NCBI GenBank assembly: GCA_903910585.1
Contig: CAIWAH010000134.1
Coordinates: 1 to 43,320, forward strand
Direction: 5' to 3'
Source of the DNA: an uncultured Verrucomicrobiota bacterium
Lineage (GTDB): Bacteria; Verrucomicrobiota; Verrucomicrobiia; Limisphaerales; UBA9464
DNA: 43,320 nucleotides
In this document: positions 35,035-43,320 of the stretch, one piece after another
How positions within the stretch are numbered: the first letter of the stretch is position 1
How the letters are laid out: the number at the start of each line of letters is the position of its first letter
Notes under the pieces: model-generated
Seen by the model: the letters and a program-made list of their open reading frames with translations, nothing else
What the model was told of the DNA's origin: nothing
The model's database searches: none
Made by a program: the position numbers and the translations under genes

Positions 35035-38000
35035 ATGAAAACTCCCTTCGCCTCGTCTCCGAGTGTCGGCATTTGCCTGCCGGGTTCTGCGTTGGTTGGG
35101 GTTTTACCCCGCCGCCGTCCCTTGAAAACCGCTTTGGCCCGCGTCCTTGGCCACCTCGTCACTCTCACCAGCCTTTGTCTCGTGCCGGCGTTGTCCCGGG
35201 TCGGCGCCCAAGGCTTCGATGTGTCCGGCGTGCAGCTCCTGCCCGATGGGCGCCTGGAAATCCGGGTGCCTGAGGCGCCCGGGAGCTATCACCGGCTGCT
35301 GCACGGCAACGAGGTCACCGGCGTCTCCCTGCCGGTCGAGCTTTCCCTCGGTGGCACCCTCGCCACCCGCACCCCGGTGGCCGGCACCCAGGGCTTCTAC
35401 CGGGTGCAGCGCGTCCCCGTGGATGCGCCCTTGGACAGCGACCTGGACGGCCTGCCCGATCCCTGGGAGCTCGCCCGCGCCGGCCGGCTCGACGGCCTCA
35501 ACGCCGCCGACGCCACCACCGATCCCGACGGCAATGGCCAATCCTTCCTCCAGGAATTCCAGGCCGAGGTGGTCGTGCCCTTTGGCATCGAGATGACCTC
35601 GCCCCCAAACGGCGACAACGGCGTCTCGGTCAACCGCAAGACGATGTTCGAGCTCACCGGCCCGCTGGCCGAGGCCGCCACGCTCGACACCACGCGCCTC
35701 TACGCCGAATACGCCGGCCGCCGCCTGCTCGCCCGCACCGAAATCTCCGGCGACCGCCGCACGCTCAGCCTGCTCTACCAGGAACCGCTGCCCGCCGGCG
35801 CCCGCGTGCGCGTGACCCTTGAGGCCAACGGCCTCCGCGGCGCCAACGGGGCGGACATTGATGCCGACGACGACGGCCGGCCCGGCGGCGCCCGCACGAT
35901 CTACTTCGACACCTTCAACGCCGTGCCGCTGACCGCCACCGCGGTGATCGGCCACATCTACGCCTCCGATCCCGCCCCCGGCGCCGAGCCGGGCACGTTC
36001 GTCAACCGTCCCCTCCCCGGCGTGACCATCACCGTGGACGGCGCCGAGGAAACCCTCCGCACCACCACCGACGCCGCGGGCTTCTTCCGCCTCACCCCGG
36101 CACCTGTGGGCCGCTTCTTCGTGCATGTGGACGGCCGCACCGCGGTCGGCAGCCAATGGCCGGCGGGCGATTACTATCCGGTCGTCGGCAAGGCGTGGGA
36201 CGCCGTCGCGGGCGTCGAGACCAACCCCGCCGCGGGCACCGGTGAAATCTTCCTTCCCCTCATCCGGCAGGGGACGCTCCAGCCGGTCAGCGCCACCGAG
36301 GACACGACGGTGCGCCCGCCGCCCGAAGTGGTCGCGCAGAACCCGGCCTTGGCCGACGTGCGGCTGGTGGTGCCGGCCAATTCGCTCTTCAGCAACAATG
36401 GCTCCCGCGGCGGGCAGGTGGGCATGGCCCCCGTGCCGCCGGACCGCCTGCCCGAACCCCTGCCGGCCGGGCTGAACCTGCCGCTGGTGATCACGGTGCA
36501 GACTGATGGCGGGCAGAACTTCGACCGGCCGGCGCCGGTGCGCTTCCCGAACCTGCCGGACCCGGTGACCGGCGTGCTGCTACCGCCCGGGGCCAAGAGC
36601 GCGCTGTGGAGCTTCAACCACGACACAGGCAAATGGGAGCTCAAGGGCCCGATGACGGTGACTGCCGACGGCAAATATGTGGAGAGCGACCCCGGCGTGG
36701 GCATCGAGCAGCCCGGTTGGCACGGCACCGCGCCCGGCACCGACGGCCGCTGCGACCGCATCCGCGGCGGCGACGAACCCCCGCCCCCGCCGCCCTGCCC
36801 TGGCGGCGAAGGCTCTCCCTGCGACGATGGTGACCCCTGCACGGAAAACGACCGTTGCCTGGGCGGGCGCTGCATCGGCACCCCGCGCGACGGCGCCCCC
36901 TGCGGCGCGAACACGGTCACGGCCATTGACTACAGCCGGTGGACCTACACGGCCAACGCTGCGGGCGGCAACTTCGCCAATGCCTCCGGCTTCGAATACG
37001 ACGGCGGCATCTGCTACGACCGCGGCAGCCGTTCCTGGACCTACCGCGTCCAGGCCATGCGTTCGCTCGGCAACATCAACCTCACGATCTCCGGCAGCAT
37101 CGAGCCCAACCCCGTCGAGGGCGGCAATGTCACCCGGGAAAACTACTGCGCGATGATCGCCAACATGGCCCGTTACTCGGCGGCCGTGGGCGGCGGGCGC
37201 GGCCTCTACCACCTGCTGTCGGCCAGCCGGGCCCACGAGGAATACCACCGTGACGTGGATGTGCCCCGCTTCATCAATCCCCTCTGGTCCGCCGCGGAAG
37301 CCGCCATGGAAGCCGAGCGGGTCGCCTGCGACCGCCCCGCCGCCGAGGCCGCCGCCGTCCTGAACGGCCGCGCCGCGGCCCACTTCCGCACCATGCTCAA
37401 CAGTTGGTGGCGCAACTGGAACGCCTGGGTCCGGGTCCACAATGCCCAGACCAGCGACGGCGCCTACCAGGCCGGCCAGGCGGTGCTCGACCAGATGATC
37501 CAGCGCATCCGCGACTTCGCCACCGCCCAGGGCTGGCCCGCCTGCCCGCGCTCGCTCTTCACCCCCGCGGACGATTCCCGGCGCGTGGTCCGGCATCACG
37601 GCGGCGCCCACGGCATCCTCGTGGATCTCGAAGCCTCGTCCGACCGCACCCTCCTGGACCTGAACCAGACCGCCCAGATCACTGTCACCGGCCAGGTGGC
37701 GGACGGCAGCACGGTGAACCTCACCACCGGGGTCGGCACCGTTTACAGCCCGATGAGTGACGGCGTCGTGGTCGTGGACGCCAACGGACGCATTACGGCG
37801 GTCGCCAGCGGCCGCGCGGTGATCCTCGTCACCCACAGCGAAGGCGTGGACATGCATCCCCTCGTCGCCTTCGTCCATGTCACCGTGCGCCTGCCGGACG
37901 ACCGGGACAACGACGACCTGCCCGACGCCTGGGAATCCGCCCACGGACTGAACCCCAATGACCCGGCCGACGCCGACACGGACACCGACGGCGACGGCGT

Positions 38001-41000
38001 GGAGAACTACAAGGAATACGAGCGCGGCACCAACCCGACCCTGCGCGACAGCGACGGCGACGGAATGGGCGACGGCGAAGAACTGATCGAGGGCACCGAC
38101 CCCACCCGGCCCACTTCGGGCCTGCCCCAGCCTTCCACCGGCCTGCACTACTTCGTGCTGATGAACCTGGAGACCGGCCGCGTCGAGCAGCGCGGACCGA
38201 CGGGCCGCAACGGCGAGGGCCACGACAGCCTGATCATGGCGCCCAACACCCATTACCGGCAATGGATCCTCCGCGCGTCCGACCTGGCCATCGGCACCAG
38301 CGAATGGCTCACGCCCGAGTCCGGGCAGTCCTTCATCCTCCCCGCCATCAACCTCCGCCGCGATGACAGCCCCGACGCCGACGCGGATGGCCTGAGCGAC
38401 GTGGCCGAACTTGTGATGGGCACCCGGCCGGCCGCGCGCGACAGCGACGGCGACGGCGTGCCGGACGGCGCGGAAGTCCGCCAGGGCACCGATCCCAGTG
38501 ACGGCCTGCCCGTGCGCACCGGCGTCATCGGCTCCGGCGACACCGCCGGTCACGCCGTGGACGTGGACGCGCTGAACAACGTCGCGGCCGTGGCCGACAG
38601 CTCGGCCGGCGTGGCGATCTTCGACGTGCAGAACGGTTTCAACCCGACCCTGGTGGCCCAGGTGAACACGCCCGGCGAGGCCCAGTCCGTTTCCCTCACC
38701 GGCCGCACCGTGGCGGTGGCGGATGGCTCCACGGGCCTGGCCGTCATCGAGTTGGGCGACCTCACCAGCCCGCATCTGGCCCGGCAGGTGCCGGTGGGTG
38801 GTGGCTCGTCGCAGGCAGTGACCACCCGCGGTGGGCTCGCCTATGTCGGATCCGACCAGGGCCAGCTCGCGATCGTGAATCTGGCCACCGGCGAAATCCT
38901 CGACCGCCTCCAGTTGGCCAACGCCATCCATGACCTCAAGTTCGGCGGCAACGTGCTGTTCGTGCTCTTCAACCACGAGCTGCGCGCGTTCCGCCTGGCC
39001 GACGGCGCCCTGACGCCCGCCGGCACCGTGCCGCTCACGCAGAGCCTGCCGGAGGGCATCACCGGCCGGCACCGTCTGTTCGTCGGGCCGGGCCGGGCGC
39101 TGGTGACTTCCTATCCGGGCTATGACGTGTTCGACATCAGTGATCCGGCGAACCTGCGGAAGCTGGGCAGTGCCACCGATGCGGGACCGAACTCCTTCAA
39201 GCACATCGTGGACAACGGCTCGGGCCTCGGCGTCGCCGCGGTCGGCGTCAATCCGCGGGACGACGGCACGCACGACGTGTGGCTCTACAACCTGAGCGAC
39301 CCGGCGCAGACCACGCGCTTCCTCACCACGCTGGCCACCCCGGGCATCGCCCACGCGGTGTCACTCTACAACGGCCTGGCCTATGTGGCCGACGGCGCGG
39401 CCGGACTCCAGGTGGTCAACTACCTCGCCTACGACACCGGCGGGGCGGCGCCGACCATCGCGCTGACGGCGAGCTTCCCGCTCAGCCCGGCCCGGGCCGA
39501 AGAAGGCAAGCTCGCCCAGGTGGGTGCGACCGTGACCGACGACGTGCAGGTCGCCCGGGTCGAGTTCTACGTGGATGGCGCCCTGGTGGCGACCGACGGC
39601 AACTTCCCGTTTGAGTCGTCCTTCGTCACCCCGTCGCGCGCGGGCGGCCGGACCAGCTTCCTGCTCCGGGCCCGGGCGGTGGATACCGGCGGCAACGAGA
39701 CGTGGTCCACCGAACACATGGTGGAACTCGTCGAGGATGCCACCCCGCCGCGCGTCGTCCGCACTGTGCCGCCCAACGGCGGCGGAGCGGCCGAAATGCG
39801 CTCGGTGTCGGTGTTCTTCAGCGAACCGATGGATGAGTCCAAGTTCGTGGCGCCGCACCTGGCCGTGGTCGGTGCCGGCGAAGATGGCCAGTTCGGCACG
39901 CCGGACGACGTGCCGGTGGCTTGGACGGCCAGCTTCGACGGCGCGCAGAACCTGCTGCTGCTGGGCGGGGCGCCGCTGCCGGCCGGCAGCTTCCAGCTCA
40001 CGCTCGGGACCGGCCTCACCGACCGCGCCGGGGTGCCGCTGGCAGCCGCGGTGACGATCCGCTTCTCGGTCGGATTCGGCCTGCTGGCGGAATACTTTGA
40101 CAACCAGGACTTCACCGCGCCCAAGGTGCTGCGGGTGGATCCAGTGGTGGATTTCGACTGGGGCGGCGGTTCGCCGGACCCGAACGTCGGCCCGGAACAG
40201 TTCTCGGTCCGCTGGCGTGGTTCGTTGGCGCCCAAGTTCACCGGGCCGACCACCTTCACCACGGTGTCGGATGACGGCATCCGCCTGTGGATTGACCGGC
40301 AACTGGTGATTGATCAGTGGCATGACCACGGGCCGACGGAGCATTCCGGCACGATCACGCTCGAGGCTGGCCGTCGCTACGACCTGCGGCTGGATTTCTA
40401 CGAGAACGGCGGCGGAGCCGTGGCCCGGTTGCTGTGGTCCGGTCCCGACCTGCCTCGCGAGGTGGTTCCGGCAGCCCACCTGGTGCCTTGGGAGGATATT
40501 GAGGGGCCCTCCCTGCTCGGCGGTGACATGGACGAGGACGACGTGAACCAGATACGGCTCCGCTTCTCGGAACCGGTGGATGCCGTCTCTGCCGCCCTTG
40601 CGGCGAACTACCTCCTGGACAATGGCGCCGTGGTGACCCGCGCGCAGTTGCTCGACGGTTCGGCGGAAGTGGTGCTGACAACCACGCCGCTCACGGAGGG
40701 CGCCGACTACCGGCTCACTATCCGCGGCTTGGGCGACGGGTCGCCCCGCGCCAATGCGATGGTGGAAACGGTCCTCTGCCTGCGGGCGCCCCGGAACTTG
40801 GCCGGGGTGCTGCGCCGCGAGCTGTTCTTCGGCCTTTCCTCCGAGGGTTCCTTGGCGTCGCTGCTCAATCACCCCCGCTACCCGGCCGCACCCGACCGCC
40901 TTGAGTTGGTCCCCTCCGGCGAGACCCCGGTGGACACCGCGGACTCGTTTGGTCAGCGGTTGGTCGGCTGGGTGACACCGCCGGTGACCGGCAGCTACCG

Positions 41001-43320
41001 CTTCTACGTCAGCTCGGACGATCAGGGCGCGCTCTGGCTGAGCACCGACGAGTCGCCGGCCAATGCGACCCAGATCGCCTTCGAGCCTGGCTGGGCGGGG
41101 CCGCGGAGCTGGACTTCCGGCGGAGTGAACCGCGACCCGGTGAACCCGCAGAATGTCTCCCTGCCCATCGCCCTGGAAGGCGGCCGGCGCTATTATCTGG
41201 AGGCAGCCGCCAAGGAGGGCGGCAGCAGCGACCATCTGGAGGTCAACTGGCATTACCTGCCTCCGGTCAACGCCGGCGCCTTTGTCATCGAGGCCGAGGA
41301 TTTCGACCACCACGGCGGTCAGCATGAGCCGCGGGCGGACGTGATGCCCTACACCGGCGGCGCCTATGCCGGCTTCCCGGGCACGGCCAACGTGGACTAT
41401 TTCCGCGTGGGTGACCCGAACGACGTTTACCGGTTGGGCGAGGATCCCAATGTCGCCGTTGGCCCCCTGGACAATGACCGCAGCCGCGGCACCTGGGAGG
41501 TCGTCAATGATTTCGCCCTGGGCTGGAACGACGCCGGCGAATGGATGAACTACACGCGGAACTTCCCCGCGGGCACCTACAACATCTATGGCCGACTCGC
41601 CTCGGGCGGTGCCAACATCAGCGCGCGTCTCGAAGAGGTCACCGCAGGCCGGGGCACAACCGATCAGACCCTGGTCAAGCTCGGCGAGTTCAACGCGCCC
41701 AACAGCGGTGGCTGGGGCGCTTACACCTACGTGCCGCTGCGGGACGATTCCGGCGGGCTCGCCGGCGTGACGCTGTCGGGCGAACGCACGCTGCGGTTCA
41801 CCGTCCAGCCGGGCAACCTGGACTTCAACTTCCTCCTCCTGGTGCCCGCTCCGGCGAACTTTCAGGCACTGGCGGACGTCCCGCTCTCGCCGCCGCCCAT
41901 AGGCACGCCACCCATCGCAGGCCGTTACCTGAGCACACGTTTCACGGATGATGGCGCCGGGATGCTCCGGCGCGACCTGTATCCCGGCACCTTTGCCGGC
42001 CTCGCCGGACTGCGGGAAAGCCCGAACTTCCCCGACCGTCCCGAATCAAGCGACTTCATCGGCGCCGCCGAAGTGGCGAGCATCCCGGTGTCGCCCGCCG
42101 CCGAGCGCGTGACGGGCTACCTGTGCCCGCCGGTCACCGGCGATTACCGGTTCTTCCTCGCGGCGGACAATGAGGCCGAGCTCTGGCTCAGCACTGATGC
42201 CACTCCGGCCAACCGCCAGCTCATCGCGCGCGAGCCCGAATGGGTCGGCGCCCGGGAATACAACGGCGATCCCCGCGGCCTGCGTCCGAACGGCGAGAAC
42301 CGTTCGGTCCCCGTCCGTCTGGAGGCGGGACGCACCTACTTCTTTGAGGTGCTCCACGCCGGCCTGGGCTGGCCCGACCACTTCGCCGTCGCCTGGCAGA
42401 AGCCGGGCGACTACGCTCCGGGCAATGGCAGCGAGCCGATCCCGGGCCGCTACTTCCGCGCCTTCGCGGAGGACGGCGCGCCGCGGCTGCTCGCCCCGCC
42501 GCTCACCCAGACGGTGTTCGAGGAGTTGGCCGTGTCGTTCCGGGCGCACCCGGTCGGCATCGGTCCGTTCACCTACCAGTGGTTCTACAACGGCGAACCC
42601 ATCACCGGCTCGACGGGCGTGACCCATACGATCCCGTTCCTCTTCAAGGCCAACGAGGGCGGCTACTCGGTCCGCGTCCGCAGTGCGCTCGGCGAGGTCA
42701 CCTCGACCGCCGCGCAGCTCACGGTCACGCAGGACACGACGCCGCCGGAGCTCGTGGGCGCCGAGGGCAGCGGTTCCCTGGAACGCATCCGCCTCACCTT
42801 CAACGAGGGCCTGGACCCCGTCGCTGCTGCCACATTGGCGAACTACTCAGTCTCGGGCGGGCTCACGTTGGACTTCGCCCAACTGCTCCCGGATGGGAAA
42901 ACGGTGGTGCTGCACACGAGCCGCCAGGCCGAAGACACGGAATATACCGTGACCGTCTCCGGGGTGCGCGATGACGCCCCCTTGGCCAACGTCATCGGGG
43001 CCGGCGCGACCGCCAGCTTCACCTCCTGGCACCAGGCGGCCGGCGTGCTCAACCGCGAGGTCTACCTGGGCCTCGGTGGCGGTGCCGTCGCCGACCTCAC
43101 GGGCAACGTGCGTTTCCTCAAGGCGCCCGATGAGGAGAATACGGTCAGCCTGTTCGAATCGCCCCCCGGCGTGGCCGAGAACTACGGCGTCCGGCTTTCC
43201 GGCTGGATCACCCCGCCCGTGGATGGTGACTACCGGTTCTTCCTCGCGTCGGATGACAACGGCGCCGTGTTTCTCAGCACCGACGAGTCGCCGGCCAACC
43301 GCCGCCAGATTGCGACGGAA
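35035..43320 (+). CDS. Giant secreted mosaic protein, partial (2762 codons, continues past the window)
   Basis: The frame from the ATG at 35035 is open to the last base. A long basic start and hydrophobic segment (about 38-56, VLGHLVTLTSLCLVPAL) suggest secretion. Domains in order: TSP3-like Ca-binding DSDLDGLPDPWE (about 133-144); carboxypeptidase-regulatory-like beta domain (about 301-369); Pro linker plus Cys cluster (583-623); a helical domain with HEEYH (734-738); Big_2-like Ig (about 857-952); TSP3/EF-like repeats (955-1024, 1110-1159); LVIVD-type beta-propeller (about 1163-1469); Ig-like domains; SbsA-like Ig (about 1570-1680); PA14 (about 1683-1819); CBM6-like EAEDFDHHGG (about 2083-2276); an Ig domain (about 2489-2568); and three PA14-like modules (from 1975, 2359, 2720). 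Likely a surface or matrix protein, perhaps glycan-binding. Confidence 0.92.
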   Translation, partial: MKTPFASSPSVGICLPGSALVGVLPRRRPLKTALARVLGHLVTLTSLCLVPALSRVGAQGFDVSGVQLLPDGRLEIRVPEAPGSYHRLLHGNEVTGVSLPVELSLGGTLATRTPVAGTQGFYRVQRVPVDAPLDSDLDGLPDPWELARAGRLDGLNAADATTDPDGNGQSFLQEFQAEVVVPFGIEMTSPPNGDNGVSVNRKTMFELTGPLAEAATLDTTRLYAEYAGRRLLARTEISGDRRTLSLLYQEPLPAGARVRVTLEANGLRGANGADIDADDDGRPGGARTIYFDTFNAVPLTATAVIGHIYASDPAPGAEPGTFVNRPLPGVTITVDGAEETLRTTTDAAGFFRLTPAPVGRFFVHVDGRTAVGSQWPAGDYYPVVGKAWDAVAGVETNPAAGTGEIFLPLIRQGTLQPVSATEDTTVRPPPEVVAQNPALADVRLVVPANSLFSNNGSRGGQVGMAPVPPDRLPEPLPAGLNLPLVITVQTDGGQNFDRPAPVRFPNLPDPVTGVLLPPGAKSALWSFNHDTGKWELKGPMTVTADGKYVESDPGVGIEQPGWHGTAPGTDGRCDRIRGGDEPPPPPPCPGGEGSPCDDGDPCTENDRCLGGRCIGTPRDGAPCGANTVTAIDYSRWTYTANAAGGNFANASGFEYDGGICYDRGSRSWTYRVQAMRSLGNINLTISGSIEPNPVEGGNVTRENYCAMIANMARYSAAVGGGRGLYHLLSASRAHEEYHRDVDVPRFINPLWSAAEAAMEAERVACDRPAAEAAAVLNGRAAAHFRTMLNSWWRNWNAWVRVHNAQTSDGAYQAGQAVLDQMIQRIRDFATAQGWPACPRSLFTPADDSRRVVRHHGGAHGILVDLEASSDRTLLDLNQTAQITVTGQVADGSTVNLTTGVGTVYSPMSDGVVVVDANGRITAVASGRAVILVTHSEGVDMHPLVAFVHVTVRLPDDRDNDDLPDAWESAHGLNPNDPADADTDTDGDGVENYKEYERGTNPTLRDSDGDGMGDGEELIEGTDPTRPTSGLPQPSTGLHYFVLMNLETGRVEQRGPTGRNGEGHDSLIMAPNTHYRQWILRASDLAIGTSEWLTPESGQSFILPAINLRRDDSPDADADGLSDVAELVMGTRPAARDSDGDGVPDGAEVRQGTDPSDGLPVRTGVIGSGDTAGHAVDVDALNNVAAVADSSAGVAIFDVQNGFNPTLVAQVNTPGEAQSVSLTGRTVAVADGSTGLAVIELGDLTSPHLARQVPVGGGSSQAVTTRGGLAYVGSDQGQLAIVNLATGEILDRLQLANAIHDLKFGGNVLFVLFNHELRAFRLADGALTPAGTVPLTQSLPEGITGRHRLFVGPGRALVTSYPGYDVFDISDPANLRKLGSATDAGPNSFKHIVDNGSGLGVAAVGVNPRDDGTHDVWLYNLSDPAQTTRFLTTLATPGIAHAVSLYNGLAYVADGAAGLQVVNYLAYDTGGAAPTIALTASFPLSPARAEEGKLAQVGATVTDDVQVARVEFYVDGALVATDGNFPFESSFVTPSRAGGRTSFLLRARAVDTGGNETWSTEHMVELVEDATPPRVVRTVPPNGGGAAEMRSVSVFFSEPMDESKFVAPHLAVVGAGEDGQFGTPDDVPVAWTASFDGAQNLLLLGGAPLPAGSFQLTLGTGLTDRAGVPLAAAVTIRFSVGFGLLAEYFDNQDFTAPKVLRVDPVVDFDWGGGSPDPNVGPEQFSVRWRGSLAPKFTGPTTFTTVSDDGIRLWIDRQLVIDQWHDHGPTEHSGTITLEAGRRYDLRLDFYENGGGAVARLLWSGPDLPREVVPAAHLVPWEDIEGPSLLGGDMDEDDVNQIRLRFSEPVDAVSAALAANYLLDNGAVVTRAQLLDGSAEVVLTTTPLTEGADYRLTIRGLGDGSPRANAMVETVLCLRAPRNLAGVLRRELFFGLSSEGSLASLLNHPRYPAAPDRLELVPSGETPVDTADSFGQRLVGWVTPPVTGSYRFYVSSDDQGALWLSTDESPANATQIAFEPGWAGPRSWTSGGVNRDPVNPQNVSLPIALEGGRRYYLEAAAKEGGSSDHLEVNWHYLPPVNAGAFVIEAEDFDHHGGQHEPRADVMPYTGGAYAGFPGTANVDYFRVGDPNDVYRLGEDPNVAVGPLDNDRSRGTWEVVNDFALGWNDAGEWMNYTRNFPAGTYNIYGRLASGGANISARLEEVTAGRGTTDQTLVKLGEFNAPNSGGWGAYTYVPLRDDSGGLAGVTLSGERTLRFTVQPGNLDFNFLLLVPAPANFQALADVPLSPPPIGTPPIAGRYLSTRFTDDGAGMLRRDLYPGTFAGLAGLRESPNFPDRPESSDFIGAAEVASIPVSPAAERVTGYLCPPVTGDYRFFLAADNEAELWLSTDATPANRQLIAREPEWVGAREYNGDPRGLRPNGENRSVPVRLEAGRTYFFEVLHAGLGWPDHFAVAWQKPGDYAPGNGSEPIPGRYFRAFAEDGAPRLLAPPLTQTVFEELAVSFRAHPVGIGPFTYQWFYNGEPITGSTGVTHTIPFLFKANEGGYSVRVRSALGEVTSTAAQLTVTQDTTPPELVGAEGSGSLERIRLTFNEGLDPVAAATLANYSVSGGLTLDFAQLLPDGKTVVLHTSRQAEDTEYTVTVSGVRDDAPLANVIGAGATASFTSWHQAAGVLNREVYLGLGGGAVADLTGNVRFLKAPDEENTVSLFESPPGVAENYGVRLSGWITPPVDGDYRFFLASDDNGAVFLSTDESPANRRQIATE
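36796..36903 (+). other. Small cysteine cluster inside the giant protein
   Basis: After a run of prolines, residues 588-623 hold six cysteines (588, 596, 602, 608, 613, 623) in the pattern CDDGDPCTENDRC...GGRC. This resembles short disulfide-rich repeats seen in secreted proteins of Verrucomicrobiota and myxobacteria. It links the first structural part to the helical domain with HEEYH. Confidence 0.7.
40957..43320 (+). repeat. Three PA14-like modules in the giant protein
   Basis: Modules beginning at about 40957, 42109 and 43192 share a core TPPVTGSYRFYVSSDD...LWLSTDESPAN with conserved positions (for example CPPVTGDYRFFLAADN, TPPVDGDYRFFLASDD). They are spaced 1152 and 1083 bp apart; the last is cut by the window end, so more copies may follow. 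They are PA14-like carbohydrate-binding folds separated by CBM6-like and Ig-like domains. Confidence 0.8.

Noticed and set aside
36580..39354. 924-codon open frame on the minus strand under the giant gene
   Set aside because: Opposite a continuous coding frame with clear Ca-binding and propeller domains; its translation is Gly/Ala/Val/Arg-rich without motifs.
39361..41325. 654-codon minus-strand open frame under the giant gene
   Set aside because: Antisense shadow of the Ig/PA14 region; no domain or signal.

Overview
The window is GC-rich (about two-thirds G+C by eye) bacterial chromosome, densely coded on both strands. It most likely comes from a member of the phylum Verrucomicrobiota, probably near the Limisphaerales/Pedosphaera group. 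This is inferred from family content: a DUF1080 protein, a ceramidase-like secreted protein, a DUF6600 lipoprotein, Asn/Thr/Pro-rich secreted proteins, giant TSP3/PA14 mosaic proteins and few Shine-Dalgarno sites. No rRNA or marker phylogeny is available to prove it.

Layout. 1-1441 (-): 5' two-thirds of thrS, with no TGS domain and an in-frame insertion of about 113 residues in the catalytic domain. 1442-1792: gene-free strip with a nested palindrome and tandem hairpins. 1793-9198 (-): one tight operon of eight genes, in transcription order GYF/zinc-ribbon/RDD membrane protein, two small zinc-finger membrane proteins flanking a small membrane protein, DUF4129 protein, DUF4350 protein, MoxR AAA+ ATPase, DUF58 protein. 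This is a MoxR-type envelope or chaperone locus extended by zinc-finger membrane proteins. 9335-17122 (+): ceramidase-like secreted protein, a 1900-residue hybrid histidine kinase with seven PAS and three GAF regions, and a DUF1080 protein. 17135-19483 (-): zinc-ribbon protein, pyrF, and a Ser/Thr kinase with an N-terminal zinc ribbon. 19630-20604 (+): trpS. 20611-23838 (-): a secreted protein and a DUF6600 lipoprotein. 24077-24151 (+): tRNA-Val(GAC), followed by a phage CII-like HTH protein. 24725-28136 (-): FIST-domain protein, trmB and an unknown secreted protein. 28266-34180 (-): two large secreted proteins, one with a cysteine array of 17-18-residue period plus a CxxCH motif. 34181-35034: gene-free strip with a 111-bp palindromic element. 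35035-end (+): the first 2762 codons of a giant secreted mosaic protein that runs off the window.

The left half holds housekeeping genes (thrS, pyrF, trpS, trmB farther right) among signalling and envelope genes. The right third is dominated by secreted or surface proteins. The strongest candidates for undescribed biology are the cysteine-array protein, the giant mosaic protein with an embedded HExxH segment, the ThrS insertion, and the zinc-finger-rich MoxR operon.
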